A DNA stretch of 26,571 nt, taken from contig USBT01000015.1 in NCBI GenBank assembly GCA_900553025.1, positions 1 through 26,571 on the forward strand. Direction: 5' to 3'. The notes under the pieces are model-generated. The model did no database searches. It saw only the letters and a list, made by a program, of their open reading frames with translations, and had not been told where the DNA came from. How positions within the stretch are numbered: position 1 is the first letter of the stretch; each line of letters begins with the position of its first letter. The translations under genes were made by a program, and so were the position numbers. This DNA comes from an uncultured Eubacteriales bacterium. GTDB taxonomy: Bacteria > Bacillota > Clostridia > Peptostreptococcales > Anaerovoracaceae. Below, piece by piece: positions 6,486 to 14,927 of the stretch.

Positions 6486-7897
6486 TGACATTAGCTAAAG
6501 ACTATGATTCCGTAATGGGAAGATCTAACGATATAATGAAGGAAGCTCTCGGTCTTGACTATAATGATTTTGAAAAGGGCGGAGTTAAGTTTGACTACGA
6601 AGCTTTGATGAAATCAACAGGATACACTCTTGATGAGGTTGCAAAGATTCAGGCTAGAACAGCAGTTGGTAATACGCCTCTTATCGAGCTTAGAAATCTT
6701 TCAAAGCTGACAAGAAAGTATGCTAAACCAGGCTTCGGGGCAAGAATTTTCGCAAAGGATGAGGCTGCAAATGCTTCAGGTAGCTTTAAGGCAAGAAGAG
6801 CTGCTTGTGCCGTTGCACACGCAAAGAAGCTAGGTTACAAGGGTGTAATCGCTGCAACTTCCGGTAACTACGGAGCTGCTGTTGCTTCTCAGGCTGCTAT
6901 GCAAGGGCTTGAATGCATAATAGTACAGGAATGCTATGACTCAAGGGGAATAGGACAACCTGAAATCGTTGAAAAAGCAAGGAAATGCGAGGCATATGGA
7001 GCAGAGGTTATCCAGCTAACAGTTGGACCTGAACTTTTCTACACATTCCTATCTGTTCTTGAAGATACAAAATTCTTCAATGCATCGCTTTATTCTCCAT
7101 TCGGAATTGCAGGCGTTGAAACACTAGGATATGAGATAGCAACTCAGTGTCGTGAACTCCTTGGCAAGGATCCTGACATGGTAATTTGCACTAATGCTGG
7201 TGGCGGAATGATGACAGGAACCGCAAGAGGACTAATCAAGGCAGGCGCTGTTGACACTAAGCTTGTTGCAGCATCTATTGATTTGACTGGACTTCACATG
7301 GCTTCAGACGAACAATTTAATAAAAAATCATGCACAACAGGACATACAGGATTTGGTGTACCTTACGCAACAGACCCTGACCACTCAGATGTTCCAAGAA
7401 GTGCTGCAAGACCTCTAAGATATATGGATGAATATGTAACAGTTACACAGGGCGAAGTTATGTATATGACAGAAGCTCTTGCAAACCTTGAAGGTATTGA
7501 GAGGGGACCTGCTGGAAACACTGCACTTGCAGCTGCATTTTCTTTAGCTAGAGAATTGCCAGAGGATGCTGTAATTGTAATCAGTGAAACTGAGTACACA
7601 GGTGCTGGTAAACACATTCAGCCACAGCTTGCATTTGCTCGTGAAAACGGCATTGAAATCAAATTTGGAAACCCACAAGAAGAAGATAAGCCGGGTGTAA
7701 ACATTGTTTTACCTAAGGATCCAAGCTTTGTACAGCACAAAGTAGCTGACGTCAACCACTTTAGAAACAGACTTATCAACAAGGCTGTTAAGAAGGCTGG
7801 CGTTGACCCTAAGCAACTTAAGGCTGATGACATTGAATTTCTGGCAGCTGAAACTAAGACTGACGAAGCATTCGTAAAGAAAGCATTAGGTCTGTAA
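6485..7897 (+). CDS. ortB: 2-amino-4-oxopentanoate thiolase, beta (PLP) subunit
   Basis: This 470-residue protein has the fold-type II PLP pattern of the threonine-synthase/cysteine-synthase group. The PLP lysine is K102 in SGSFKARRA, ATSGNYGAA lies at about 124-132, and a glycine-rich phosphate loop NAGGGMMTGTARG is near 238-250. An N-terminal extension of about 55 residues precedes the PLP core. With OrtA it catalyses the CoA-dependent cleavage of 2-amino-4-oxopentanoate to alanine and acetyl-CoA, the energy-yielding end of ornithine oxidation. Its start overlaps the ortA stop by one base. oraS follows after 38 bases. Confidence 0.92.
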   Translation: MTLAKDYDSVMGRSNDIMKEALGLDYNDFEKGGVKFDYEALMKSTGYTLDEVAKIQARTAVGNTPLIELRNLSKLTRKYAKPGFGARIFAKDEAANASGSFKARRAACAVAHAKKLGYKGVIAATSGNYGAAVASQAAMQGLECIIVQECYDSRGIGQPEIVEKARKCEAYGAEVIQLTVGPELFYTFLSVLEDTKFFNASLYSPFGIAGVETLGYEIATQCRELLGKDPDMVICTNAGGGMMTGTARGLIKAGAVDTKLVAASIDLTGLHMASDEQFNKKSCTTGHTGFGVPYATDPDHSDVPRSAARPLRYMDEYVTVTQGEVMYMTEALANLEGIERGPAGNTALAAAFSLARELPEDAVIVISETEYTGAGKHIQPQLAFARENGIEIKFGNPQEEDKPGVNIVLPKDPSFVQHKVADVNHFRNRLINKAVKKAGVDPKQLKADDIEFLAAETKTDEAFVKKALGL

Positions 7898-7935
7898 TAA
7901 GGATTTGCTAAAATTAATTATAAGGAGATAGAAGA

Positions 7936-8301
7936 ATGAAAAGAGAAGACGATTTTCAAGAAAGGCGTAAGCACATCGCCAATCTTACCGACCAAGAGCT
8001 ATATGACCGCTTTTGGGAGCTTACAGCTCAGGTTGTAGATCCTCTGCTTGAGATGGGAAGAAAGAATACTACACCATCTGTTGAGAGAGCTGTTCTTTTG
8101 AGAATGGGAATTTCTTCCCTTGAAACTCAGAAGATAGTTGAAGGATGCATGGACAAAGGGCTGATGGGAAAAGGTGCCGGACACTGCGTTTATAAGCTTT
8201 CAAAAGAACTCGGAATCTCAATTCCTGAAGCAGGAACAATGCTTGCTGAGGGAAAGGGCTGGGATACCGTTGCAGCGGCTTTCAAAGGAGGTAAGAAGTA
8301 A
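7936..8301 (+). CDS. oraS: D-ornithine 4,5-aminomutase, S subunit
   Basis: This 121-residue protein is the small subunit of the coenzyme-B12- and PLP-dependent D-ornithine 4,5-aminomutase, which moves the terminal amino group of D-ornithine to C4 to make 2,4-diaminopentanoate. Recognisable stretches are RRKHIANLTDQELYDRFWEL, MGRKNTTPSVERAVLLRMG and GKGAGHCVYKLSKELG. The length matches known OraS. AAGGAGATAG precedes the start. The stop overlaps the oraE start by one base (TAATG), fitting the fixed heterodimer stoichiometry. It acts only with OraE. Confidence 0.93.
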   Translation: MKREDDFQERRKHIANLTDQELYDRFWELTAQVVDPLLEMGRKNTTPSVERAVLLRMGISSLETQKIVEGCMDKGLMGKGAGHCVYKLSKELGISIPEAGTMLAEGKGWDTVAAAFKGGKK

Positions 8302-10559
8302 TGGCAGATATGATTCTTAAGAGAAATGAGAAGATTAATGTCAGAGAAATCCTTAAAGATCTCGACAAATATGAACCGAGAAGAAGAGGCTGGCATTGGA
8401 GAGAACCTGCTCCAAATCTCAAAATGTACGAATTTACTTACAAGGATGTTTCAAAACCTCTTAAAAACTATGTAGGGCTTCCACCTGCAAAGTTCTTTGA
8501 TAACATCGACCCACAACCGCTCCCTGTTATTACAACAGAGATTGCATCAGGTCGTTTCGAGGATGACATTAGAAGAATGAGAATGACTGCATGGCACGGT
8601 GCTGACCATATAATGGTTATCAGACACATGGGTCAGTCTCATATTGACGGATTGATGGAAGGAACTCCACAGGGTATCGGTGGTGTACCTATCACAAGAA
8701 AGCAAGTTAGGGCACAGAGAAAAGCTCTTGACCTAATTGAAGATGAAGTTGGTAGACCAATCAACTATCACTCTTATGTTTCTGGAGTTGCAGGACCTGA
8801 CGTAGCAGTAATGTTTGCCGAAGAAGGTATCAACGGTGCTCACCAGGACCCTCAGTACAACGTACTTTACAGGGATATCAACTGCGTAAGGTCTTTTGTT
8901 GACGCTTGCGAATCAAAGAAGGTTATGGCATGGGCTGAGATTCTTCAGATTGACGGTGCACATAATGCTAACGCAACAGCAAGAGAAGCATGGAAGGTAA
9001 TGCCTGAGCTAATCGTTCAGCACGCTATCAACTCTCTATTCTCAGAGAAGGTTGGTATCAAGCCAGAAAACATCAGCTTGTCAACAGTACCTCCAACAGC
9101 AACTCCTGCACCATGTATGTACTATGACCTTCCATACGCTGTAGCACTTAGAGATTTCTGCGACAGATATAAGATGAGAGCACAGCAGAACACCAAGTAC
9201 ATCTGTTCATCAGTAAGAGAAGCTACTGTAACTCACGTAATGAACATGGTAATTTCAAAGCTGACAAGAGCTGACATTCAGTCAACAATTACACCAGACG
9301 AAGGAAGAAACGTTCCTTGGCACATCTACAACGTTGAAGCATGTGATAACGCAAAACAGGCTCTTATCGCAATGGACGGCATGATGGAGATGGTAGAGCT
9401 TAAGAAGGATGGTCCACTTCCTGAAACAGTTAGAGACCTAAAGGAGAGAGCTACTTTGTTCATGGAAGAAATCATCGAGGTTGGTGGATACTTCCAGGCA
9501 GTACAGGAAGGGTTCTTTGTAGACTCAGCTAAATATCCTGCTAGAAATGGCGACGGTATCGCAAGAAAGATTGAGGGCGGTATCGGTTATGGATTCATCT
9601 TTGAAAGAGATGAGGACTATATGGCTCCTGTAACAGCTCACTATGGCTACAATAATGTTGAGCAGTATGGTGGAGATCCTGAAAATCCTTCAGCACTCAT
9701 TGGTGGATGTACATTTGAAGATAGAAGCAAGATTGTTTACATTGACGAGCTTGACGAGGATAATGTAAACGCAAGACTTGAAAAGGTTGCTAAATATCAT
9801 GACGGTAATGCTATTATTCCTGAGGTTGAATGGTGCGGAGACGGAATTATTCTTCTCACTATGATGGTTCCTTCAGAAAGAAGAATGGCAGAAGCTGTTG
9901 CACTTGAGATTGGTAAGAAGCTAGGTCTTGAACACTGCGAGGTAACATCTAAGGAAATCATGCAGGATGCAGAGGGTACAAGAATTGAGATGAAGGGCAA
10001 GGTTCCGTTCGATGTTGATCCTTCAACACTTGTTATTCCTCCAGAACCATTCAGACTTGACGATGCTACATTGTTCAAGGAAATTGAGGAACATCCTGTA
10101 AGAGTTGTTTGCGGAACAGTTGGTGAGGACGAGCACTCAGTAGGTCTTCGTGAAATCATCAACATCAAGCACGGCGGAATCGAGAAATGGGGCGTTGAGG
10201 TTCACTATCTTGGAACTTCAGTTCCTGTTGAAAAACTTGTTGACGCAGCTGTCGAGCTTGATGCTGACGCAATACTCGCTTCAACAATCATATCTCACGA
10301 TAACGTTCACTACAAGAACATGAAGAGAATCAATGAGCTTGCAATAGAAAAAGGTATCAGGGATAAGGTTATGATTGCAGCAGGTGGAACACAGGTTGTA
10401 CCTGAAGAAGCAGTTAAGACCGGTATCGACCAAGGCTTCGGAAGAGATTCTCACGGTATCGATGTTGCAACCTTCCTAGTTGAAGAGGGCAGAAGACGTC
10501 GTGGAGAAAAGACTTTCGAGCAGATTCAGAGAGAGAAGGAAGCTGAGGAGCAGGCATAA
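8301..10559 (+). CDS. oraE: D-ornithine 4,5-aminomutase, E (B12/PLP) subunit
   Basis: This 752-residue catalytic subunit has a large TIM-barrel region and a C-terminal Rossmann B12 domain. The cobalamin motif DxHxxG is D610-E-H612-S-V-G615, so H612 is the lower cobalt ligand. K623 (NIKHGG), 11 residues later, matches the spacing of the PLP lysine in the characterised Clostridium sticklandii enzyme (H618 and K629 from memory). The C-terminal part shows the typical B12 strand and loop elements (LGTSVP, ASTIISHD, AAGGTQVVP). The radical enzyme needs adenosylcobalamin and is prone to inactivation, consistent with a MutL-like ATPase gene downstream. It is tightly coupled to oraS. No cysteine or frame defects are seen. 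Confidence 0.95.
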   Translation: MADMILKRNEKINVREILKDLDKYEPRRRGWHWREPAPNLKMYEFTYKDVSKPLKNYVGLPPAKFFDNIDPQPLPVITTEIASGRFEDDIRRMRMTAWHGADHIMVIRHMGQSHIDGLMEGTPQGIGGVPITRKQVRAQRKALDLIEDEVGRPINYHSYVSGVAGPDVAVMFAEEGINGAHQDPQYNVLYRDINCVRSFVDACESKKVMAWAEILQIDGAHNANATAREAWKVMPELIVQHAINSLFSEKVGIKPENISLSTVPPTATPAPCMYYDLPYAVALRDFCDRYKMRAQQNTKYICSSVREATVTHVMNMVISKLTRADIQSTITPDEGRNVPWHIYNVEACDNAKQALIAMDGMMEMVELKKDGPLPETVRDLKERATLFMEEIIEVGGYFQAVQEGFFVDSAKYPARNGDGIARKIEGGIGYGFIFERDEDYMAPVTAHYGYNNVEQYGGDPENPSALIGGCTFEDRSKIVYIDELDEDNVNARLEKVAKYHDGNAIIPEVEWCGDGIILLTMMVPSERRMAEAVALEIGKKLGLEHCEVTSKEIMQDAEGTRIEMKGKVPFDVDPSTLVIPPEPFRLDDATLFKEIEEHPVRVVCGTVGEDEHSVGLREIINIKHGGIEKWGVEVHYLGTSVPVEKLVDAAVELDADAILASTIISHDNVHYKNMKRINELAIEKGIRDKVMIAAGGTQVVPEEAVKTGIDQGFGRDSHGIDVATFLVEEGRRRRGEKTFEQIQREKEAEEQA

Positions 10560-10628
10560 ATTTCTAAACGCGGGCATTTTAACAAATGTCTGACAAAATA
10601 AGAGGATGCTAACCCATAGCATATAATT

Positions 10629-10677
10629 ACAAAACAGTCGTTTTCGGAGCGAAATGCTTCGGATGCGGCTGTTTTGT
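10629..10677 (+). terminator. Terminator-like hairpin inside the ornithine operon
   Basis: ACAAAACAGTCG (10629-10640) pairs with CGGCTGTTTTGT (10666-10677) over 12 positions with one G-U, with an inner CGGAGC/GCTTCG hairpin. The end TTTTGTGTAT resembles the terminator at 19829-19871. It follows oraE, so it may attenuate expression of the reactivase and racemase genes. About 135 more bases of AT-rich DNA, with no clear promoter, separate it from the next ribosome site. Confidence 0.55.
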
Positions 10678-10812
10678 GTATAAAAGAACATAAGAAATAA
10701 CAAATTTTGCAAATGCTTCTTTTAAAAATGTCTATAAAATGATAAAATCATAGATAGTAAATATATCAATGATACAAGATTTTATTATATAAATGTTTTG
10801 GAGGTAAAAGAT

Positions 10813-10923
10813 ATGTATGATATTGTGAATACAGGAGATAATTCGCCTTTAACAATATTGATAGCTTTGGGTGTAGTGGCGGTCGTTGCACTTGCTGTTT
10901 TGCTCATTAAAAGAAAGAAGTAA
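10813..10923 (+). CDS. 36-residue membrane microprotein resembling a free-standing cell-wall sorting signal
   Basis: This small frame begins at the ATG after TTTTGGAGGT. It encodes 36 residues: a short N-terminal MYDIVNTGDNSP, one hydrophobic span (LTILIALGVVAVVALAVLLI) and a terminal KRKK. The order NTGD, hydrophobic span, basic tail is exactly that of the C-terminal sorting signals of LPXTG or sortase-B type surface proteins (NPxTGD-like), but nothing precedes it: there is no signal peptide and no mature domain. A single-pass membrane peptide with basic residues inside is the safe reading. It sits between oraE and the GlmL-like gene, 12 bases before the latter, and its strong ribosome site argues that it is translated. 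Its function is unknown. Confidence 0.7.
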   Translation: MYDIVNTGDNSPLTILIALGVVAVVALAVLLIKRKK

Positions 10924-10935
10924 GGAGCTGGAAAT

Positions 10936-12519
10936 ATGAAAGTAGATGTACTTGTAGCTGAAATCGGTTCAACCACGACGGTAGTCAACGCTTTTAAGGA
11001 TCTTGATACGGATAACCCTGAATTCTGGGGACAGGGGCAGGCGCCTACCTCGGTTCTTGAGGGTGATGTTAGAATAGGTCTTCAAGGTGCTATTGATGAT
11101 ATGTGCAAGACTAAGGGCATTGATAATATTGAATATGATATGATGCTTGCTACATCATCGGCAGCGGGCGGACTAAAGATGACTGTGCATGGTCTTGTTT
11201 ACGATATGACGGCAAAGGCTGCGAAGGAAGCTGCCCTTGGAGCCGGAGGTATTTTGCACTATGTTACCGCCGGTAAGTTGAGGAGGACTGATCTCAAAAA
11301 AATAAAAGAAGTAAATCCCAATCTGATTTTGATTGCCGGTGGAGTTGACTACGGGGAAAGAGATACTGCTATTTATAATGCCGAGATGGTCAGATCGCTC
11401 GGGCTTAAGACGCCGATAGTTTATGCTGGGAATGTTGAAAATCAGGAAGAGATGGAGTTGATTTTCGATGAGGAAAGCGGGCAGGAGCTTTACAACATCG
11501 AGAATGTTTATCCTAAGATTGACACGCTAAATGTTGAGCCTTGCAGGAGAATTATACAGGACGCCTTTGAGAAGCACATAATACACGCCCCAGGTATGGA
11601 ACATGTTAGAGATATGGTGACGGGGCCAATAATACCAACGCCGGGAGCCGTAATGGAATGCACCAAGCTTTTGTATGAGAATATAGGGGATTTGATTGTG
11701 CTTGATGTCGGCGGAGCTACTACTGACCTTCATTCCGTTGCGAGTGAATCGGATCAAGTTGAAAGAATTCTTATCGCACCTGAACCAAAGGCTAAGAGAA
11801 CTGTTGAGGGTGACCTTGGAGTTTATGTAAATAGGATGAAGGTTATAGAATCCATCGGCGAAGAAAAACTTCGTGAAGAATGTGAGGAGATGGGTATTGA
11901 TCTTGATAAAACTCTCGAATCTTATGTTGCGATTCCGAAAAACGAAGATGAAATTAAGCTTGTCGAGCGTCTAACCAAGGAAGCCGTAATCAAGGCTGTT
12001 GAAAGACACGCAGGCAAGATAAGGTATATCTACGGACCTAGCGGTAGGAGCACTGTTGCAGAGGGTAAGGATTTGACTCAGGTTAGATGGATCATTGGAA
12101 CAGGCGGAGCTCTAACAAGACTTCCAAATCGCGTGCACATAATGGAAGAAATTGCAAAACACAACGAAAGTGGAATGCTTTTGTTCCCTTCGAAGCACGC
12201 AAAAATCCTAGTTGATAATATGTACATCATGTCATCGCTGGGTGTTTTGAGCATGACACACAGAGAGGGTGCTATCAAGCTTCTTGAGCAGACTCTTGGG
12301 ATTAGTTTTGAGGGCAAAGCACCGAAAAATGACGAGGAGCCTATTTATATCAGAGAACTCTGGAGAGAGGAAGAAGAAGCCAAGGAAAAAGAGGCTCAGA
12401 AACAAAAAGAAATCAAGGCAATGGAAGCCATGGGATATGACATGAGCGACTACAAGGGTGATATTGAGGTTTGCTCAATTAAGAAAAATGCAATGAAAAA
12501 GCAAAAGGAGAATAAGTGA
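10936..12519 (+). CDS. GlmL/MutL-like ATPase of ornithine degradation
   Basis: This 527-residue protein is of the glutamate-mutase-associated MutL/GlmL family, an ASKHA (actin/Hsp70-like) ATPase. The phosphate-1 loop is near the N terminus (VAEIGSTTTVVNAF, residues 7-20), phosphate-2 is LDVGGATTDLHS (about 255-266), and an adenosine-type IIGTGGALTRLP is near 384-395. Members of the family sit beside B12-dependent aminomutases. They are thought to reactivate them or exchange damaged cofactor, so OraSE is the likely client. AAGGAGCTGGAAAT precedes the ATG, and the TGA shares a base with the orr start. The C terminus has a long charged, Glu/Lys-rich helix (EEEEAKEKEAQKQKE). Confidence 0.85.
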   Translation: MKVDVLVAEIGSTTTVVNAFKDLDTDNPEFWGQGQAPTSVLEGDVRIGLQGAIDDMCKTKGIDNIEYDMMLATSSAAGGLKMTVHGLVYDMTAKAAKEAALGAGGILHYVTAGKLRRTDLKKIKEVNPNLILIAGGVDYGERDTAIYNAEMVRSLGLKTPIVYAGNVENQEEMELIFDEESGQELYNIENVYPKIDTLNVEPCRRIIQDAFEKHIIHAPGMEHVRDMVTGPIIPTPGAVMECTKLLYENIGDLIVLDVGGATTDLHSVASESDQVERILIAPEPKAKRTVEGDLGVYVNRMKVIESIGEEKLREECEEMGIDLDKTLESYVAIPKNEDEIKLVERLTKEAVIKAVERHAGKIRYIYGPSGRSTVAEGKDLTQVRWIIGTGGALTRLPNRVHIMEEIAKHNESGMLLFPSKHAKILVDNMYIMSSLGVLSMTHREGAIKLLEQTLGISFEGKAPKNDEEPIYIRELWREEEEAKEKEAQKQKEIKAMEAMGYDMSDYKGDIEVCSIKKNAMKKQKENK

Positions 12520-13643
12520 TGTATCCAAGATTAGTCATTGATATTAAGAAACTGGAAGATAACGTTAAAACGCTTGCAGCGATAACAACGGATGATGGCA
12601 ATTGCTCGCTCATGATAGTGACAAAGGGCCTTTGTGCCGACCTTGAAATGGTGAAAATGCTCGCAGGAAGACCAGAAGTGGATTTTGTTGCAGACTCTAG
12701 GCTTAAGAACATCAAAAGTTACAGCAAATTAGTGCAAGACGCTGGTAAGAAAACTGTCTTGATCAGGATTCCTATGCTAAGTGAAGTAGACGAGTTAGTT
12801 AAATATGTAGATGTTTGCTTCAATTCAGAAATGGAGACCGTTAGGGCAATAGATAAGGCCGCAGCAAAAGAGGGTAAGGTTCAGGATGTCCTGATGATGA
12901 TTGACCTGGGCGACCTAAGAGAGGGTATTTTCTTTGAGAATGAGGATGAGATCCTTGAAGATGCCTTGGAAATCAAGGAAATGAAGAATGTAAACCTTTA
13001 CGGCATAGGAGTTAACCTAACTTGCTATGGAGCTATAATTCCGAAGAATGAGAATCTTTCGAAACTAGTTGAAATTGCTAGGAAGATTGAAAACAAAACA
13101 GGTTTGAAGCTTGAAATGGTTTCTGGAGGAAATTCAAGTTCAATCTATCTAATAGAAAGTGACAGGATGCCTAGAATTGGAAGAATGCCAAAAGATGAGA
13201 AGATGCCTGAAGGAATTAATAACTTAAGGCTTGGGGAAGCATTCCTCCTAGGAAACGATACGGCATACGAAACTGAGATTCCAAATACTCACCACGATGC
13301 GATTAAGCTTCAGGCGCAGATTGTTGAGATGAAGGAAAAACCATCACTACCTATTGGCGAGGTTGGCGTTGATGCTTTCGGTGAGAAGCCTTACTATGAG
13401 GACAAGGGCATCATGAAGAGGGCAATCATTGCAATCGGCAAGCATGATACGGATCTTGGCTCAATGACACCTGTTGATGACAGAATCGAAATAATGGGAG
13501 GAAGCTCAGACCACATTATTCTAGATTTGACAGCATGCAATGATGATTATAAATTAGGAGATATTGTCGAGTTCACTGTTGGATATGGTGGAATGCTGAA
13601 ACTCGCAACATCACCTTATGTTGATAGGGTTTATGTGAAGTAG
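12519..13643 (+). CDS. orr: Ornithine racemase
   Basis: This 374-residue PLP enzyme of the alanine-racemase-like fold converts L- to D-ornithine, the entry step for OraSE. The PLP lysine is K36 in MIVTKGLCAD. The barrel is marked by DLREGIFFENEDE, GIGVNLTCYGAIIPKNENL and SGGNSSSIYLI, which are characteristic of Orr and related amino-acid racemases. I use the ATG at 12519: AAGGAG lies eight bases upstream and the start overlaps the preceding TGA by one base (TGATG), as at other joints in this operon. A GTG one codon earlier is possible. It is the last gene before the hairpin at 13729. Confidence 0.9.
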   Translation: MYPRLVIDIKKLEDNVKTLAAITTDDGNCSLMIVTKGLCADLEMVKMLAGRPEVDFVADSRLKNIKSYSKLVQDAGKKTVLIRIPMLSEVDELVKYVDVCFNSEMETVRAIDKAAAKEGKVQDVLMMIDLGDLREGIFFENEDEILEDALEIKEMKNVNLYGIGVNLTCYGAIIPKNENLSKLVEIARKIENKTGLKLEMVSGGNSSSIYLIESDRMPRIGRMPKDEKMPEGINNLRLGEAFLLGNDTAYETEIPNTHHDAIKLQAQIVEMKEKPSLPIGEVGVDAFGEKPYYEDKGIMKRAIIAIGKHDTDLGSMTPVDDRIEIMGGSSDHIILDLTACNDDYKLGDIVEFTVGYGGMLKLATSPYVDRVYVK

Positions 13644-13728
13644 AAGATTTTTATTACTCCAGAAATCCGAAAAATTATAACAAAAGAACGGTAGATTTAA
13701 TGCTCTTAAACAATTACAACAATCAAAG

Positions 13729-13760
13729 GCCGCTTTTATGAAAGAACATAGGAGCGGCTT
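13729..13760 (+). terminator. Terminator of the ornithine operon
   Basis: GCCGCTTTTATG (13729-13740) pairs with CATAGGAGCGGC (13747-13758) over 12 positions with two G-U pairs and a six-base loop, followed by an AT-rich tail. Confidence 0.75.
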
Positions 13761-13853
13761 ATATAATTTTGTATTGGATTACTTGTGGGGGGATGTAAAA
13801 TAATTTTAGAAGATAACTCTGCTAAATCGTTAAGAGGAATCGAGGTGTATGAT

Positions 13854-14288
13854 ATGAAAAAGAAGAATGTTTTGTTATGCATCTGCTCGATAATTACATG
13901 TATTCTTTTGATATGCATAATGTATGTGTTAATGCAGTGGGTTGAGAGCGTATATCATGAAAATCATGGGCTAAGATATTTAAACTTGACAAAAATATTG
14001 GGATATGGGAATATTGTACCTATAATCATAGGACTTGTTTGTGTAGCAAGGTATTCAGTAATGTCAAAAGCAAAGAGTATCACCGAAATTACAAGGTTCC
14101 TTAAAACACTCGAAAAAATATTCTATATACAGGCAGGATATACTTTTCTTTCGGTAAATATAGTCGGCTTTTTAGAAAATGTAGGACCATTACCTGTTTT
14201 CATTTTGGAGTTTACGGTTATATTCATCTGTTTGACTATTGCGTTAATTTTCAACATTATATCTGATTCGTTTAAGGCGATAAGATAA
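13854..14288 (+). CDS. Small four-helix membrane protein of unknown function
   Basis: The protein has 144 residues from the ATG at 13854, which follows GAGGTG by six bases; an in-frame upstream ATG lies far before the ribosome site. Four hydrophobic segments are evident: VLLCICSIITCILLICIMYV, ILGYGNIVPIIIGLVCVA, a FYIQAGYTFLSVNIVGFL stretch, and FILEFTVIFICLTIALIFNI. This suggests an integral membrane protein with short loops. I do not recognise the family; some DUF2975-like small membrane proteins have the same layout. If it were one, a small HTH partner would be expected next to it, and none is seen. Confidence 0.6.
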   Translation: MKKKNVLLCICSIITCILLICIMYVLMQWVESVYHENHGLRYLNLTKILGYGNIVPIIIGLVCVARYSVMSKAKSITEITRFLKTLEKIFYIQAGYTFLSVNIVGFLENVGPLPVFILEFTVIFICLTIALIFNIISDSFKAIR

Positions 14289-14298
14289 GATGTTTTCT

Positions 14299-14327
14299 TG
14301 CAAATGCAAATACAATGTTGTAAAATT
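14299..14327 (+). promoter_or_regulatory. Promoter and dyad before the DinJ-type antitoxin
   Basis: TTGCAA (14299-14304), a 17-bp spacer and TAAAAT (14322-14327) form a sigma-A-type promoter. The palindrome TACAATGTTGTA (14312-14323) overlaps the -10 box, as expected for antitoxin autoregulation. Confidence 0.6.
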
Positions 14328-14350
14328 GTTTCAAGGAAAGAGGTGATTTT

Positions 14351-14683
14351 ATGGCTAAGACAGCAAATTTATACGCACGTATAGAGCCAGACTTAAAAGA
14401 ACAAGCAGAGCAAATATTAAACGCTATAGGCTTACCGCCATCAAGTGCTATTACTATGTTTTATAAACAGGTGGTTATGCAGCAGGGTCTTCCTTTTGAT
14501 GCAAGATTAAATTATAGAAAACCAATGGATATATCTTCGATGACGAAGAATGAATTTTATTCTGAATTGGAAAAAGGTTATCAAGATGCCGTCGCTGGAA
14601 GGACAAAGCCGATAGATGAAGTATTCGAATCTTTAGAAAAGGAATCTAAAAACAGTATTAAACGAAGAGAGATATCAGGATAA
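14351..14683 (+). CDS. Orphan RelB/DinJ-family antitoxin
   Basis: This 110-residue protein has the DinJ signature: TANLYARIEPDLKEQAEQIL, then LPPSSAITMFYKQVV and QQGLPFDARL. These mark the ribbon-helix-helix DNA-binding dimer of RelB/DinJ antitoxins. The C-terminal part (EKGYQDAVAGRTKPIDEVFESLEKE) is the usual toxin-binding tail. GAGGTG precedes the ATG. No toxin gene follows: only a 34-codon frame at 14684-14788 without RelE features, then a terminator. The antitoxin is therefore an orphan, either a relic or an anti-toxin acting in trans. Confidence 0.85.
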   Translation: MAKTANLYARIEPDLKEQAEQILNAIGLPPSSAITMFYKQVVMQQGLPFDARLNYRKPMDISSMTKNEFYSELEKGYQDAVAGRTKPIDEVFESLEKESKNSIKRREISG

Positions 14684-14775
14684 ATGATAAGTTTGTATAA
14701 CTGCAGATTAGATCTGCTATTACATTTGCTCAATAATAGGTGCTTAGCCGTCATATATCTTATTGTAAACAAGTT

Positions 14776-14820
14776 AAAATCGCTATAAAGATTTAATTTT
14801 TAGTCTTTATAGCGATTTTT
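14776..14820. terminator. Bidirectional terminator between convergent genes
   Basis: A perfect 16-bp stem, AAAATCGCTATAAAGA (14776-14791) with TCTTTATAGCGATTTT (14804-14819), has a T-run inside and after each arm. It can end the antitoxin transcript on the plus strand and the thioredoxin transcript on the minus strand. Confidence 0.9.
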
Positions 14821-14927
14821 CAACTTTTTTTGTCCTATAAGTTAATTTTTATCAATATATTTTGGCATTGAAATCTTGTTGTACTGCAAGCCAACTATTT
14901 TGTTAAAAACTCAGAATCACAATGGGA

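Noticed and set aside
14684..14788. Small frame after the DinJ-type antitoxin as its toxin
   Set aside because: Its 34 residues show no RelE/YafQ motif, and the frame runs into the terminator stem.
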